In this document: in pieces, positions 8,939 through 18,301 of the stretch
How the letters are laid out: every line of letters begins with the position of its first letter
Position numbering within the stretch: the first letter of the stretch is position 1
Origin: Pseudomonas bubulae
GTDB taxonomy: Bacteria > Pseudomonadota > Gammaproteobacteria > Pseudomonadales > Pseudomonadaceae
NCBI RefSeq assembly: GCF_900618535.1
Contig: NZ_UYJA01000002.1
Location: forward strand, 434,001 to 498,000
Direction: 5' to 3'
DNA length: 64,000 nt
Translations under genes and position numbers: made by a program
Notes under the pieces: generated by a model
Database searches by the model: none
Told to the model about the DNA's origin: nothing
Seen by the model: the letters and a program-made list of their open reading frames with translations, nothing else

Positions 8939-10450
8939 TCAGCCGCGCACAACTGCAGGTCGTTTCGCGTGGGCGTTGATCACCAGTCCCAGCTCGCGAA
9001 TGCCGGGGGCAATCAGCTCCTGGGCGATGGAGCCAAAGCCCAGGCGCAGGCAAGGCCGGGGCAGGGTGTCGGGCTCGACGCAAAACGCACTGCTCGGGTC
9101 AAACAGCACGCCCTTGGCCAACCCTGCGTAGTACAAGCTCAGCAAGTCGTGCTCGCCGGCCAGCTTGAGCCATAGCGTGGCGCCGCCGCTGGGCATGACA
9201 AACTCCGCATCCGGCAGCACTTCACGCAATGCGGTGGCCATCGCCCCGGCCCGCAGTTGCAGTTTTTCCCGGGCCTGTTGCAGCAACCGATCGTAGTGGC
9301 CTTGTTGAATAAACAGCGCGGCGGTGATCTGGTTGTTGCCCGGGATCTGGCGGATCATCAGCCGTTGCAGCTGGCGCAGTTGCTCGATCACCGGTGCCGG
9401 GGCAACGATGTAACCGATGCCCAGCCCCGGGGACAGCAACTTTGACAAACTGCTGAGGTAGATCACTCGCTCCGCCGGGTCGGTGGCCTTGAGCGCTGGC
9501 AGGGCGCGGCCGTCGTATTCGGTCTCGGGGTCATCATCGTCTTCGAAGATCACCTGATCGTGCATCTGCGCATGTTCAAGCAAGGCCTGGCGCCGGCCCA
9601 GGCTCATGGTCACACCGGTCGGGCACTGGTAGCCGGGTGTGCAATACAGATAGTCGCAGGCTGCCAGTGCCGGGGATATCTGCAATCCGTGTTCGTCGAT
9701 GGGCAGCGAGACCATGTGCGCGCCATCGTGGGCAAAGGCATTGCGCGGATCGCGAAAGCCCGGCTCCTCGACCCCGACTACGCTGCCGGGGCGGGCAAAC
9801 AGGCGCGCGAGCAGGTAAAAACTCTGCTGGCGGCCCAGGGTCAACAACACTTGATCATGGGTGGCGGCAATTCCGCGGCGCGGCAACACGCGGCGGATCA
9901 GTTGATCGATCAGCTGGCTGGCGCCGACGTTCTCGCCTTCCTGCCACCAACGATCCACGGCCTTCAATTCCATTGCCTGACGGCTGCACTGGCGCCACTG
10001 GGTGAGCGGGAATTGCCGGGGATCGAACTGGCCGTAGATAAAGGGGTAGCGCACTTCACGCCAGGTGGGCGGGCGGTCCATAAACGCCAGCGGGTTGCGC
10101 GCCAGGTGCATGCGCGAGGCCCAGTCAGGTGGTTGCGCAGCCTGTTCGGGCAGAGGCCGGGTGGTCTGTGTCGGAGTGATGGCGCCGCATACAAAAAAAC
10201 CGTCACGGGGCCGCGAATCGACATAACCCTCGGCTACCAGGCGTTCGTAGACCAGTACTGCGGTATTGCGCGAAACCCCGGTCAGCATGGCCAGATCACG
10301 GCTCGATGGCAGCCGTGTACCGCCAGGCAAACGCCCGTCGAGCATGGCCGTGACAAACGCGGTGCACAGCTGCACCTGCAGCGGCTCATCGTGCCTGCGC
10401 ACTTTGGGCAGCAACTGGCGCCACATCAAATCGTGCTGACTGGAGCGCAT
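8939..10450 (-). CDS. MocR-family (GntR/aminotransferase) transcriptional regulator
   Basis: The 503-residue protein fuses an N-terminal GntR winged helix (about 15-85, with LPSSRDLAMLTGVSRNTAVLVYERL) to a fold-type I aminotransferase domain (about 130-490). The PLP-lysine motif is VIYLSSLSKLLSPGLG. MocR proteins sense amino compounds or PLP and commonly control transport or catabolism of amino acids, GABA or taurine. It lies upstream, on the same strand, of the porin-amidase-MFS genes, separated by a REP element and a candidate operator, and is their likely regulator. No pdx or gab genes are near, so PdxR or GabR names are not justified. Confidence 0.85.
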   Translation of the reverse strand: MRSSQHDLMWRQLLPKVRRHDEPLQVQLCTAFVTAMLDGRLPGGTRLPSSRDLAMLTGVSRNTAVLVYERLVAEGYVDSRPRDGFFVCGAITPTQTTRPLPEQAAQPPDWASRMHLARNPLAFMDRPPTWREVRYPFIYGQFDPRQFPLTQWRQCSRQAMELKAVDRWWQEGENVGASQLIDQLIRRVLPRRGIAATHDQVLLTLGRQQSFYLLARLFARPGSVVGVEEPGFRDPRNAFAHDGAHMVSLPIDEHGLQISPALAACDYLYCTPGYQCPTGVTMSLGRRQALLEHAQMHDQVIFEDDDDPETEYDGRALPALKATDPAERVIYLSSLSKLLSPGLGIGYIVAPAPVIEQLRQLQRLMIRQIPGNNQITAALFIQQGHYDRLLQQAREKLQLRAGAMATALREVLPDAEFVMPSGGATLWLKLAGEHDLLSLYYAGLAKGVLFDPSSAFCVEPDTLPRPCLRLGFGSIAQELIAPGIRELGLVINAHAKRPAVVRG

Positions 10451-10464
10451 GGTCTATCCGGAAA

Positions 10465-11859
10465 TCAGGTCGGGGAACGCCACCCTAACCCAAGACTCTT
10501 TTGCAGGGCTATGTAGTCCTTGATCAACTGACCGTCATTGTGAACCCGGTCCTGTTCGGCCCGGTAGCGGGTGCGTTCGGCGTCCAGCCAGTCGAGCACG
10601 CTACTGGTACCGGCGCGGTATCGCTGTTCGGTCAGGGTGGATGCGCGTACGGCGCTGGTTTCGACCCGGCCCAGGGTGCCCCTGCGCTGGCGTTCGTTAC
10701 CGTAGCGGGCCAGTGCCACATCGGCATCGCGCAGGGCACCGAGCACGCTGCTGCGGTACCTGGCCAGGGCCTCGTCGCGTCCGGCTTCGGCCTGTTTGAC
10801 CTGGGCCTGCACGCGGCCAAAGTCCAGCCAGTTCCACTGCAGATAGGGGACACCCAGGGCGCTGAGGTTGTCCTTGCGCAACAGATGGCCCGGCGCGCTG
10901 GCGCTGAAACTCAGGGAGCCGAACAGGCTGACCCTGGGAAATGCCGCCGCCTTGTGTTCTCCGATCTGCGCGGTGCTGGAGGCCAGCCGGCGTTCTGCAG
11001 CGCGGATGTCGGGGCGCTGTTGCAGCAACTGCGCCGGGTCACCGATATTGACCATGGCGGGCAGTGCCGGCAGCGCGGCTTCGGTGCCCAAACGGGTGTC
11101 CAGGGCGCCGGGCTCGAGACCGCTGAGCAAGGCCAGTTCGTCGAGGGATTCAATCACTTCCAGCTCCAGGGCGATGGACGCGGCACGGGTGGTTTCGACC
11201 TGGGTGGCGATGCGTTCACGGTCCAGTTCCGAGGCGGTTCCCTGGGCCAGGCGCTGCCCGGTAAAGTCCAGCAACTGGCGCTCAAGCTGTTCGGACTGGC
11301 GGGCGATGCGCAGCCGCTGTTGCTGGTCGCGCAGGCCGATATAGGCCTGGCCCACTTCAGCGGCCAGTTGCACATGAGCGTCGGCCAGATCCGCCTGTAC
11401 GGCATCGGCTTCGGCACTGGCTGCTTCTACCGCGCGGCGGCTGGCGCCGAAAATATCCAGCTCCCAGCTGGCATCAAAACCGCTCAGGTACAGGTGGGTG
11501 GCGTCGGTCTGGCTGTCACCCGAGCCGGTGTAAAGCGCCGCTGCCGTGGCCGAGCTTTTGGGCATCTGGTTGCTGCGTTTTTCCGCCAGTCCGGCGCGGG
11601 CCTGGCGTAACCGCGCGGCGGCTGCTTGCAGATCGGGGCTGTGGCCCAGTGCACTGTCGATCAACTGGTTGAGCACCGGGTCATTGAGGTCGCGCCACCA
11701 TTCGGCAACCTGTGCTGTTTGCGCCTGGGTGCCAGCCACCTGACGGGCAAAGTCCCTGTCTTGCAGGTGGCTGTCGGGTGCCGCGTGATAGTCCGGGCCC
11801 AAGGTGCAGCCCACCAGCAACAACGGACCCAACAGGCTCAAGGGTTTGCAAGCGATCAT
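10465..11859 (-). CDS. NodT-type RND/MFS efflux outer membrane lipoprotein
   Basis: The 464-residue product is an outer membrane factor of the OprM/NodT type. A lipobox (LLLVGC, Cys18) follows a short signal sequence, then CTLGPDYHAAP, the usual start of these mature lipoproteins. Two repeated helical halves follow (AAAARLRQARAGLAEKRSN; RAAERRLASSTAQIGEHKAA). ATG at 11857-11859 is chosen because it gives the lipoprotein signal and has AGGA upstream; an in-frame start further out would bury it. It begins two bases after the MFS stop, so it is the third gene of the efflux operon. Confidence 0.87.
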   Translation of the reverse strand: MIACKPLSLLGPLLLVGCTLGPDYHAAPDSHLQDRDFARQVAGTQAQTAQVAEWWRDLNDPVLNQLIDSALGHSPDLQAAAARLRQARAGLAEKRSNQMPKSSATAAALYTGSGDSQTDATHLYLSGFDASWELDIFGASRRAVEAASAEADAVQADLADAHVQLAAEVGQAYIGLRDQQQRLRIARQSEQLERQLLDFTGQRLAQGTASELDRERIATQVETTRAASIALELEVIESLDELALLSGLEPGALDTRLGTEAALPALPAMVNIGDPAQLLQQRPDIRAAERRLASSTAQIGEHKAAAFPRVSLFGSLSFSASAPGHLLRKDNLSALGVPYLQWNWLDFGRVQAQVKQAEAGRDEALARYRSSVLGALRDADVALARYGNERQRRGTLGRVETSAVRASTLTEQRYRAGTSSVLDWLDAERTRYRAEQDRVHNDGQLIKDYIALQKSLGLGWRSPT

Positions 11860-11861
11860 GG

Positions 11862-13451
11862 TCAGTGTCCTGTGTTCAATGGCGTACCGGCAGGCGGTTT
11901 TTTTAGAAAGAGGGCGAGGGGCAGACACAAAAGCAAGGCGATGCCGAGCACGTAGAAGGTTTCGCTGTAGGTCATCACTTGCGCCTGAACCTGGATCTGC
12001 CCGGCCAGTTGACCCAGTGCCTGGAGCTGGGCATGGGCGAGATCGCCGTGCTCAGCGAAAAAGCCCTGGGCGGACGCTGCAAGCTGAGTGTGAGCTTCGA
12101 CCGACTGTACGCTTACGGCATCGCGCAAGGTGGCGTCATGGAAGCTGCTGCGCCGCTCGATAAACGTCCCCAGCAGCGCCAGCCCCACCGAGCCGCCGAG
12201 GTTGCGCGCCATGTTGTAGATACCCGCAGCCTCACCCGCCTCGTGGGCCGGCACGCAGCTCATGGAGGCCTGATTGAGCGGCATCATCGCCATTACCTGG
12301 CCCAGGCCCAGCAGCAGTTGGGTGCGAGTGAAATTCTCGCCCACGCTGTCGGCGGTCAGCCCCATGGCCAACAGGCAACTGCTGGCCAGGCAACCGAGGC
12401 CAAGCATGACCATGATGCGGGTATCCACGCGGCCAAGCAGGCGTGGCAAAACAGGCATCATCAAAAACGCCGGCAAACCCGACATCAGCATCACCGCTCC
12501 GGATTGCTGAGCATTGAAACCGGCAATATTGCTCAGAAATTGCGGCAGTACAAAAGCCACGCAATACAGTCCGCAGCCCACCACAAATACAATCGCGATC
12601 ACGCTGGCAAAGCGCGGATTGAGCAGGAGTTTCAGACGCACAATCGGCGTCTTCGACAGCCTCTGGGCAATCAGCAGCAAGGCGATCCCGGACACCGCCA
12701 GCAGGCTCAGGCCGATGATGTGCGAAGACTCGAACCAGCGCTCGCGATTGCCTTCTTCGAGTACCACGGTCATGGCGCTAAGGCCCAAGGTCAGGCCGAT
12801 AATCCCCAGCCAGTCGGCCTTGATAAACGCTTGCCAGTTGCTCGGGCTTTTTTTCAGACCCTGACTGAGCATCACCAGCAGCAAGGCGCACACCGGAATG
12901 TTCAGAAAGAAACACCAGCGCCAGCTGAAATTTTCGGTCAGGGTGCCGCCCAATACCGGGCCCAGCAGTGGCCCGAGCAGTACGATCAGGCCGAACATTG
13001 TCATGCCGATGGGCATTTGATGGCGCGGTAAGCGGGTGGCCACCAACACCTGCGCCGTGGGAATCATGGCCCCCCCGGCAAAGCCCTGGCCGAGCCGGCC
13101 AATGACCATCTGCGGCAAGGTTTCGCTAATGCCGCACAGGATCGAAAACAGACTGAACAGAATCGCGTTGCCGATCAGGAAATTGCGCAGCCCGAACACC
13201 CGTGTCAGCCAGGCGGTTAACGGGATCATGACAATTTCAGCCATCAGATAGCCGGTCGAGATCCATGTGCCTTCGGTGCCAGAGGCGCCAATCTGGCCCT
13301 GAATCTGAGGCAGGGCGGCGTTGGTGATGGAGATGTCCAGCGTGGCCATCAACGCGCCCAATGCGCCAGCAAAGACCACAATCCAGTCGCTGGTACTGGC
13401 GTTTGCCCGGGGCGGTTGCAGCGCTGCGGATGCAGCAACAGCACTAGCCAC
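11862..13451 (-). CDS. DHA2-family drug:H+ antiporter (EmrB/QacA type)
   Basis: The product is about 529 residues with fourteen predicted membrane segments. The N-terminal ALMATLDISITNAALPQI carries the charged and proline residues typical of DHA2 motif D1, and GPLLGPVLGG is the antiporter motif C. It ends in FLKKPPAG. A GTG at 13451 overlapping the adaptor stop is chosen; an in-frame start 48 bases further upstream is possible and would only add unstructured residues. It works with the adaptor at 13444 and the outer membrane lipoprotein at 10465 as an EmrAB-TolC-like pump for toxic amphiphiles. Confidence 0.87.
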   Translation of the reverse strand: MASAVAASAALQPPRANASTSDWIVVFAGALGALMATLDISITNAALPQIQGQIGASGTEGTWISTGYLMAEIVMIPLTAWLTRVFGLRNFLIGNAILFSLFSILCGISETLPQMVIGRLGQGFAGGAMIPTAQVLVATRLPRHQMPIGMTMFGLIVLLGPLLGPVLGGTLTENFSWRWCFFLNIPVCALLLVMLSQGLKKSPSNWQAFIKADWLGIIGLTLGLSAMTVVLEEGNRERWFESSHIIGLSLLAVSGIALLLIAQRLSKTPIVRLKLLLNPRFASVIAIVFVVGCGLYCVAFVLPQFLSNIAGFNAQQSGAVMLMSGLPAFLMMPVLPRLLGRVDTRIMVMLGLGCLASSCLLAMGLTADSVGENFTRTQLLLGLGQVMAMMPLNQASMSCVPAHEAGEAAGIYNMARNLGGSVGLALLGTFIERRSSFHDATLRDAVSVQSVEAHTQLAASAQGFFAEHGDLAHAQLQALGQLAGQIQVQAQVMTYSETFYVLGIALLLCLPLALFLKKPPAGTPLNTGH

Positions 13452-14526
13452 GATGGGTGTCGACGTCGACAGTGGCCGACAGCCCCGGCATCCACTCAAT
13501 GCCTTTATCGGCAGAGGGGTTCAGGCGAATGCGCACCGGCACCCGCTGTACGATCTTGGTGAAGTTGCCGGTGGCGTTGTTGGACGGCAGCAGGGCGAAC
13601 TGTGAGCCGGTACCGGGCGACAGGCTTTCAACCACACCCTCAAATTTTATCCCCGGCCAGGCATCGATATGCACCGCCACGGTCTGGCCGGGGTGCATGC
13701 GCTCGATCTGGGTTTCCTTGAAGTTGGCGGTCAGGTAGACCTCATCGAGGGGCACTATGGTCATCAGGCGCGTTCCGGGTTGCAGGTATTGGCCCACCCG
13801 CACCGAGCGGCTGCCGACGCGGCCGGCCAGGGAGCTGTAAACCACGGTGTCCTGTTCATCAAGCTTGCTTTGGCGGGTGCTGGCCTGGGCGCTGGCCAGT
13901 TGTGCACGGGCTTGTTCAATGGCGGCGCGCTGGGTGTGCAATTGGCGCTGGGCAACGTTCAGTGCCGCCGCCTGGGCAGCCCGCCTTGCGCTGGCCTGAC
14001 GCAGGGCGTTGCGCAGCTCGGCCATGCGCTCCTGCGTCTCGGCGCCACTTTCGGCCAGGGGCGCGTAGCGTTTGACCTGGGCGGCGGCGTACTGCTCGTT
14101 GGCGCTTTCGCCTTCCAGCTGCGCCTGCACCTGGGCAATGGACGCGCCGTGCTGTTCAAGCTCGGCTTCGCCCCGGGCAATATCGGCCTCGGCTGCGCGA
14201 ATGGCCGCTTCGGATTTTTCCCGCGCAGCCTGATAAGTCCGCACATCGAGGCGCACCAGCGGCTGGCCGACGCTGACGTTCTGGTTGTCGCTGACATACA
14301 CCTCGCTGACCGTGCCTGCGATCTTGGCGGCTACGCTCAGGCTGTCGGCCTGCAGGTAGGCGTCGTTGGTGCTTTCGATAAAACGCCCCACATTCCACCA
14401 GTGTGCACCCCATATGGCAGCACCCAGCAGCGCGCCCAGGCCGAGAGCACCCAGCGCCAGGGTTTTACCAGGCTGGCGTTTGGGCCTGATCTTGATCGAT
14501 GGGTCTAGGGCCTGATGTGCGGTCAT
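13444..14526 (-). CDS. HlyD/EmrA-family efflux adaptor
   Basis: The 360-residue membrane fusion protein has an N-terminal membrane anchor (about 23-43) followed by FIESTNDAYLQADS, the standard EmrA entry sequence. It then has a lipoyl half (NVSVGQPLVRLDVRTYQAA), an alanine/glutamine-rich coiled coil (about 95-205), and the second half plus barrel (LAGRVGSRSVRVGQYLQPG). ATG at 14524-14526 is preferred over an upstream in-frame TTG. It is the first gene of the efflux operon, transcribed away from a TetR-type regulator over a palindrome-rich promoter. Confidence 0.88.
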   Translation of the reverse strand: MTAHQALDPSIKIRPKRQPGKTLALGALGLGALLGAAIWGAHWWNVGRFIESTNDAYLQADSLSVAAKIAGTVSEVYVSDNQNVSVGQPLVRLDVRTYQAAREKSEAAIRAAEADIARGEAELEQHGASIAQVQAQLEGESANEQYAAAQVKRYAPLAESGAETQERMAELRNALRQASARRAAQAAALNVAQRQLHTQRAAIEQARAQLASAQASTRQSKLDEQDTVVYSSLAGRVGSRSVRVGQYLQPGTRLMTIVPLDEVYLTANFKETQIERMHPGQTVAVHIDAWPGIKFEGVVESLSPGTGSQFALLPSNNATGNFTKIVQRVPVRIRLNPSADKGIEWMPGLSATVDVDTHRG

Positions 14527-14535
14527 GGTGCTCTC

Positions 14536-14558
14536 AATTGTTATCGGTTGTAACAATT
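14536..14558. promoter_or_regulatory. Operator-like inverted repeat in the efflux/TetR divergent promoter
   Basis: AATTGTTA and TAACAATT are perfect 8-base arms separated by 7 bases, 10 bases upstream of the efflux operon start codon. A second imperfect dyad around TTACGATCGGTAA (14560-14572) abuts it. The size and location suit a TetR-family dimer site; binding is inferred. Confidence 0.55.
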
Positions 14559-14611
14559 ATTACGATCGGTAAAATTATGTCAATCGATATAAATTCAGGC
14601 ACACTCCCGTC

Positions 14612-14623
14612 TTGATCGATCAA
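14612..14623. promoter_or_regulatory. Perfect 12-bp palindrome before the TetR-type gene
   Basis: TTGATCGATCAA touches the AAGGAG ribosome-binding site (14622-14627) of the regulator gene. It may be an autoregulatory site, or chance; CGATCG-like cores also occur at 14563 and 14583. Confidence 0.35.
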
Positions 14624-14633
14624 GGAGAAGCCC

Positions 14634-15329
14634 ATGACCACGATTCACCGGCGCCGACCTGCCAGCGAAGGCGGCTATACGTGTGGGGATGAAACCAGTG
14701 CGCGGATTATCGAAGCGGCCCTCAACCTGTTTGGCGAGCGTGGCTACGAGGGCGCTTCGACCCGCGATATCGCCGAATTGGCGGGGGTTAATGCACCGGC
14801 GCTCAATTACTACTTCAAGAACAAGGAAGGGGTGTATAGCGCCTGCACCGAGTACATGGTGGAGCGGATCTGGGATTACCTGGCGCCGACCATCGAAGCG
14901 GCCCAGGCGCTGCTGGGCACGCGGCCGGACACCGAACAGCTGATCGACACCTTCTGCGCCATCCAGAGCAAGATTGCCGAATTCATGCTGGTGTCCAACC
15001 GTACCAACAGCTGGCGCAAGTTCTATGCGCGGGAGCAGGCGGGGCTGGGCCCCAGCGCCGGTGAAGAAATGATCAGCCAGCGTATAGGCCAGCGCATTAT
15101 CGGCGTGACCAGCGGAATCATTTCGCGGCTGATGGGCCCGGATGCCAGTGATGAAGAATGCATCCTGCGCTCCATGACCCTGACCGGGCAGTTACTGCCG
15201 TTTCACCTGACCCGCACCAGCTCGCTGAAGTCACTGGGCTGGGACACACTGACGGCCGAGCGTTACGCCATGCTGATGGGCATTGTGCGCGAGCAGACCG
15301 TGACCCTGTTGCGCGGGTTGGTGCGCTAA
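14634..15329 (+). CDS. TetR-family regulator, CecR/YbiH-like
   Basis: The 231-residue protein has an N-terminal TetR helix-turn-helix (about 20-70: RIIEAALNLFGERGYEGASTRDIAELAGVNAPALNYYFKNK) and a C-terminal region resembling the CecR/DUF1956 ligand domain (FYAREQAGLGPSAGEEMI). AAGGAG precedes its ATG. It is divergent from the EmrAB-OM lipoprotein operon and the 107-bp intergenic region holds several palindromes. It is therefore the expected local repressor of that pump. The ligand is unknown. Confidence 0.85.
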   Translation: MTTIHRRRPASEGGYTCGDETSARIIEAALNLFGERGYEGASTRDIAELAGVNAPALNYYFKNKEGVYSACTEYMVERIWDYLAPTIEAAQALLGTRPDTEQLIDTFCAIQSKIAEFMLVSNRTNSWRKFYAREQAGLGPSAGEEMISQRIGQRIIGVTSGIISRLMGPDASDEECILRSMTLTGQLLPFHLTRTSSLKSLGWDTLTAERYAMLMGIVREQTVTLLRGLVR

Positions 15330-15369
15330 GACCTGCAACTGTGGGAGCGAGCCGGCTACGGGTTTTCAT

Positions 15370-16239
15370 TTATCCCCGGCCCTTCCAAGGCACCAGTTTG
15401 CGCTCCAGCCAGCGCATGCCCAGATCGAACAGCAGGGCCAGCGCTCCGATCACCAGAATGCCCATGATCACCACATCAGTAGCCATGAACTTGGACGCTG
15501 TCAGCACCATAAAGCCCAGCCCGGCCGTGGCCGCGACCATTTCGGCGGCCACCAGGGTGGTCCAGCCAAAGCCGATGGCGATGCGCATGCCGGTCAGAAT
15601 TTCCGGCAGGGCTGCCGGCATGATCACCTGCCTGAGCACTTGCCCGCGGCTGGCGCCCATCGAATAGGCCGCGTGGATCTGCTCAATGGCCACCGACTTG
15701 ACCCCGGCCCGGGCACTGAGTGCCAGCGGGGCAAACATCGCCAGGTAGATCAGGAGGATTTTTGAGCCTTCACCGATACCCATCCAGATCACCACCAACG
15801 GCAGATAGGCCAGCGGCGGCAGCGGGCGGTAAAACTCCACCAGCGGGTCGAACACGCCTCGGGCCACCCGATTGACGCCCATCAAAATACCCACCGGGAT
15901 TGCCGTCAGCACCGCCAGCGCAAACGCGCCAAACACCCGCAGGGCACTCCAGCCGATATGTGTCCACAAGCTGGCATCGGCAAATCCGTCGCGGCTGACA
16001 TCCACGATCTGCGTCCATACCGCCTGGGGCGAGGGCAAAAACAGCGGCTTGATCCAACCGCCATTGGTGGCGAAAAACCACAAGGCGAACACGACACAAA
16101 TCGTGCCCAGGCTCAGCCCCATACTGGAGCCGTTGCCCGGTGCGCCATATTGCTCGCCCGGCTTTGCCGGCGCGGCGCGGCGCAGTTCATGGAGGGTGCG
16201 CAGCACGGCATTGCGTTGTTTTTCGTCCAAAAGGCTCAT
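15370..16239 (-). CDS. tauC: Taurine ABC transporter permease TauC
   Basis: The 289-residue protein has about six membrane segments in the SsuC/TauC pattern, with LFLPSPQAVWTQIVD early and the EAA-loop AAYSMGASRGQVLRQVIMPAALPEILTGMRIAIG that contacts the ATPase. Its ATG shares one base with the tauB stop (TAATG). It is third in the tauABC set and followed by a single worn REP arm (about 15341-15358). Taurine rather than another sulfonate is assigned from the neighbouring taurine-type regulator, aminotransferase and sulfoacetaldehyde reductase. Confidence 0.87.
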   Translation of the reverse strand: MSLLDEKQRNAVLRTLHELRRAAPAKPGEQYGAPGNGSSMGLSLGTICVVFALWFFATNGGWIKPLFLPSPQAVWTQIVDVSRDGFADASLWTHIGWSALRVFGAFALAVLTAIPVGILMGVNRVARGVFDPLVEFYRPLPPLAYLPLVVIWMGIGEGSKILLIYLAMFAPLALSARAGVKSVAIEQIHAAYSMGASRGQVLRQVIMPAALPEILTGMRIAIGFGWTTLVAAEMVAATAGLGFMVLTASKFMATDVVIMGILVIGALALLFDLGMRWLERKLVPWKGRG

Positions 16240-17075
16240 TACGCTGCCTCCTCGTCACCGTGGATGATGCTCAGGATCTGCTCGCGCAGGGCGATGAAAT
16301 CGGGGCTGGATTTTACGGCGCGAGCGTCGCGGCACTTGAGAAAGCGCTGGCCGAAATCCACCGAAAACTCGTGGGTGATACGCCCCGGGCGTGGCGACAT
16401 GATGATCAGTCGGGTGGCCATAAACAGCGCTTCTTCGACGTCATGGGTGATAAAAAACATCATCTTTTGCGTGCGCTGCCAGATCTCCAGGATCAGTTCC
16501 TGCAAGCGTTCGCGGGTCAGGGCGTCCAGTGCGCCGAGGGGCTCGTCGAGCAGCAGCATCTTCGGGTCATTGGTCAGTGCGCGGGCAATCCCGACACGTT
16601 GCTGCATGCCGCCCGACAGCTGATAAGTGGCGTGATCGCGAAACTCCGCCAACCCGGTCAACTGCAAAAAATGCAGGGCACGTTCTTCGCGTTCGACCTT
16701 GGGGATACCGCGCAACTTGAGACCGAAGGCCACGTTGTCGATCACATTCAGCCACGGCAGCAGCGCATGTTTCTGGAACACCACACCGCGTTCTGCGCCG
16801 GGGCCGGTGACCTGGTCACGCAGCTCGGCGCCGTCGATGCGCTCGGGCACCTGGCCGTGATAGTCGCCCAGGGTAATTACCCCGCTGCTGGGCTGGATAA
16901 ACCCGGCCATCAGGTTGAGCAGTGTGGTCTTGCCGCACCCTGAAGCACCCAGGGCGACGACAAAATCACCGGCGGCAATGTCCAGATTGACCCCGGACAG
17001 AGCCCTTACCGGCTGACCCTTTTGCTGCCCGGGGTAGAGCACCGACACATCATGAATTTTTAGGCTGAGGGGCAT
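16239..17075 (-). CDS. tauB: Taurine ABC transporter ATPase TauB
   Basis: The 278-residue ABC ATPase shows Walker A (GASGCGKTT), signature [15 protein letters not shown], Walker B ([12 protein letters not shown]), and H-loop ([13 protein letters not shown]), close to the SsuB/TauB group. ATG at 17073-17075 is selected because GAGGAA lies just upstream; a longer in-frame start would run into the intergenic region. It follows tauA by 43 bases that include a partial REP arm, which could lower expression of tauBC relative to the binding protein (inference). Confidence 0.88.
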   Translation of the reverse strand: MPLSLKIHDVSVLYPGQQKGQPVRALSGVNLDIAAGDFVVALGASGCGKTTLLNLMAGFIQPSSGVITLGDYHGQVPERIDGAELRDQVTGPGAERGVVFQKHALLPWLNVIDNVAFGLKLRGIPKVEREERALHFLQLTGLAEFRDHATYQLSGGMQQRVGIARALTNDPKMLLLDEPLGALDALTRERLQELILEIWQRTQKMMFFITHDVEEALFMATRLIIMSPRPGRITHEFSVDFGQRFLKCRDARAVKSSPDFIALREQILSIIHGDEEAA

Positions 17076-17102
17076 GGCGTGTTCCTCGTCAATTAACTTG
17101 AT

Positions 17103-17118
17103 GCCCTGTGGGAGCGGG
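17103..17118. repeat. Single REP arm between tauA and tauB
   Basis: CCCTGTGGGAGCGGG matches the outer arm of the REP doublets elsewhere in this window but lacks its inverted partner. It lies directly after the tauA stop. Confidence 0.5.
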
Positions 17119-18117
17119 TTATTGGGCGTTTTGCACAAACGTCGGGTTGATCGCCGCGCTGTAGTCAGGCAGCAAGGCCGGGATTTTCTTTTGAGCTTTC
17201 AAGAACTCGGCGGTGGCGGCCAGTGCCTTGGCAGCGCCACCGCCCAGCCACGTCGGGCCGGCCTGTTCGCTGGCCAGCGGGAACTGGTACAGCGCCAGCA
17301 CCGGTGGTACTTCTTCAGGTTTGGCCCCGGACTGCTTGGCCACGTTGATGACCTGCGGCGAGTCGGCGGTCCAGGATTTTGGCGCCTTGACGTAACCCGC
17401 GGTGCTGTCTTGCAGCACCTGGGTGAACGCCTGCATGCCGGGGCCGTTGGCGGCAGCGAATTGTTTATCTACCACCAGGCCGTCGAAGGTGGCCTTGCCC
17501 CAGTCGGTCAGTTGGCCCGAAGTCAACAGCACATGGCCGCTTTGCTTGAGACGGCCCAGGGCCGGATCCCAGATAAACGCCGCGTCGATATCACCGCGCT
17601 CCCAGGCTGCGGGGATATCCGAAGGTTGCAGGTTGATAACCTTGACCTTGCCGGTCAGGCCGAACTGCTCAAGGGCAAACAACGCGTGAAAGTGGGTGGT
17701 GGAGACAAAGGGTACGGCGAGGGTTTTGCCGGCCAGGCCCTGTGGCGCGACGATACCGCTGCCATTGCGTACCACCAGCGCCTCGGCATCGGCAATGTTG
17801 TCCAGAATCCAGAACAATTGCGCATCCACACCGCGGCTCACGGCGGCGGCAATCGGGCTGCTGCCGGCGACCCCGATCTGCACATCGCCCGAGGCCATGG
17901 CCATCATCACGTCGCCGCCGCTGTCGAAGTTGCGCCACTGGATATCCCAGCCGGTGGCTTGCTCGAACTGCTTTTGCGCGATGGCGTCTTTCCAGGGCGC
18001 AAACATGCTTTGCACGCCGATGGTCACGGTCTGAGCCTGGGCAGTGGCTACCAGGCTCAGAGCGGTAAGGGGCAACAAGACGGTGCGACGGATCCATTTG
18101 TTCAGGGGCTTGAGCAT
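17119..18117 (-). CDS. tauA: Taurine ABC transporter substrate-binding protein TauA
   Basis: The 332-residue protein has a signal peptide ([18 protein letters not shown], cut near 28) and the SsuA/TauA fold. The mature start [17 protein letters not shown] and [33 protein letters not shown] match TauA-type binding proteins; the AGSSP segment is where family members hold the sulfonate. It is the first gene of the importer, divergent from the MocR-type tauR, and a TTTAGATCCAG box lies at 18188-18198 in between. It captures taurine in the periplasm for TauBC. Confidence 0.88.
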   Translation of the reverse strand: MLKPLNKWIRRTVLLPLTALSLVATAQAQTVTIGVQSMFAPWKDAIAQKQFEQATGWDIQWRNFDSGGDVMMAMASGDVQIGVAGSSPIAAAVSRGVDAQLFWILDNIADAEALVVRNGSGIVAPQGLAGKTLAVPFVSTTHFHALFALEQFGLTGKVKVINLQPSDIPAAWERGDIDAAFIWDPALGRLKQSGHVLLTSGQLTDWGKATFDGLVVDKQFAAANGPGMQAFTQVLQDSTAGYVKAPKSWTADSPQVINVAKQSGAKPEEVPPVLALYQFPLASEQAGPTWLGGGAAKALAATAEFLKAQKKIPALLPDYSAAINPTFVQNAQ

Positions 18118-18187
18118 GGTGAGACTCCGGGCTGGGGGATGTCTGTTTTTTTGTCAGCCCGATCTTAGGCGCTGGCTCGGCGCTTGC

Positions 18188-18198
18188 TTTAGATCCAG
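18188..18198. promoter_or_regulatory. Candidate TauR box at the tauA/tauR divergent promoter
   Basis: TTTAGATCCAG, read on the other strand as CTGGATCTAAA, matches 9 of 10 positions of the CTGGACYTAA element I recall for TauR of Rhodobacter capsulatus. The same box occurs twice at 21218 and 21275. It lies midway between the tauA and tauR start codons. Confidence 0.55.
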
Positions 18199-18301
18199 TT
18201 GCTGCAAGCTGTGGTGCCAGAGGTCGTTGCAGGCCTTGTGTGGCAAGGGCTGTAGCGCATCTGGTGCGCCATGACGGGGCGCCGGGCCAGGAGCTTGAAC
18301 C

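Noticed and set aside
8939..10450. Naming the first MocR protein PdxR or GabR
   Set aside because: No pdxS/pdxT or gabT/gabD genes adjoin it, and MocR subgroups cannot be separated reliably by eye.
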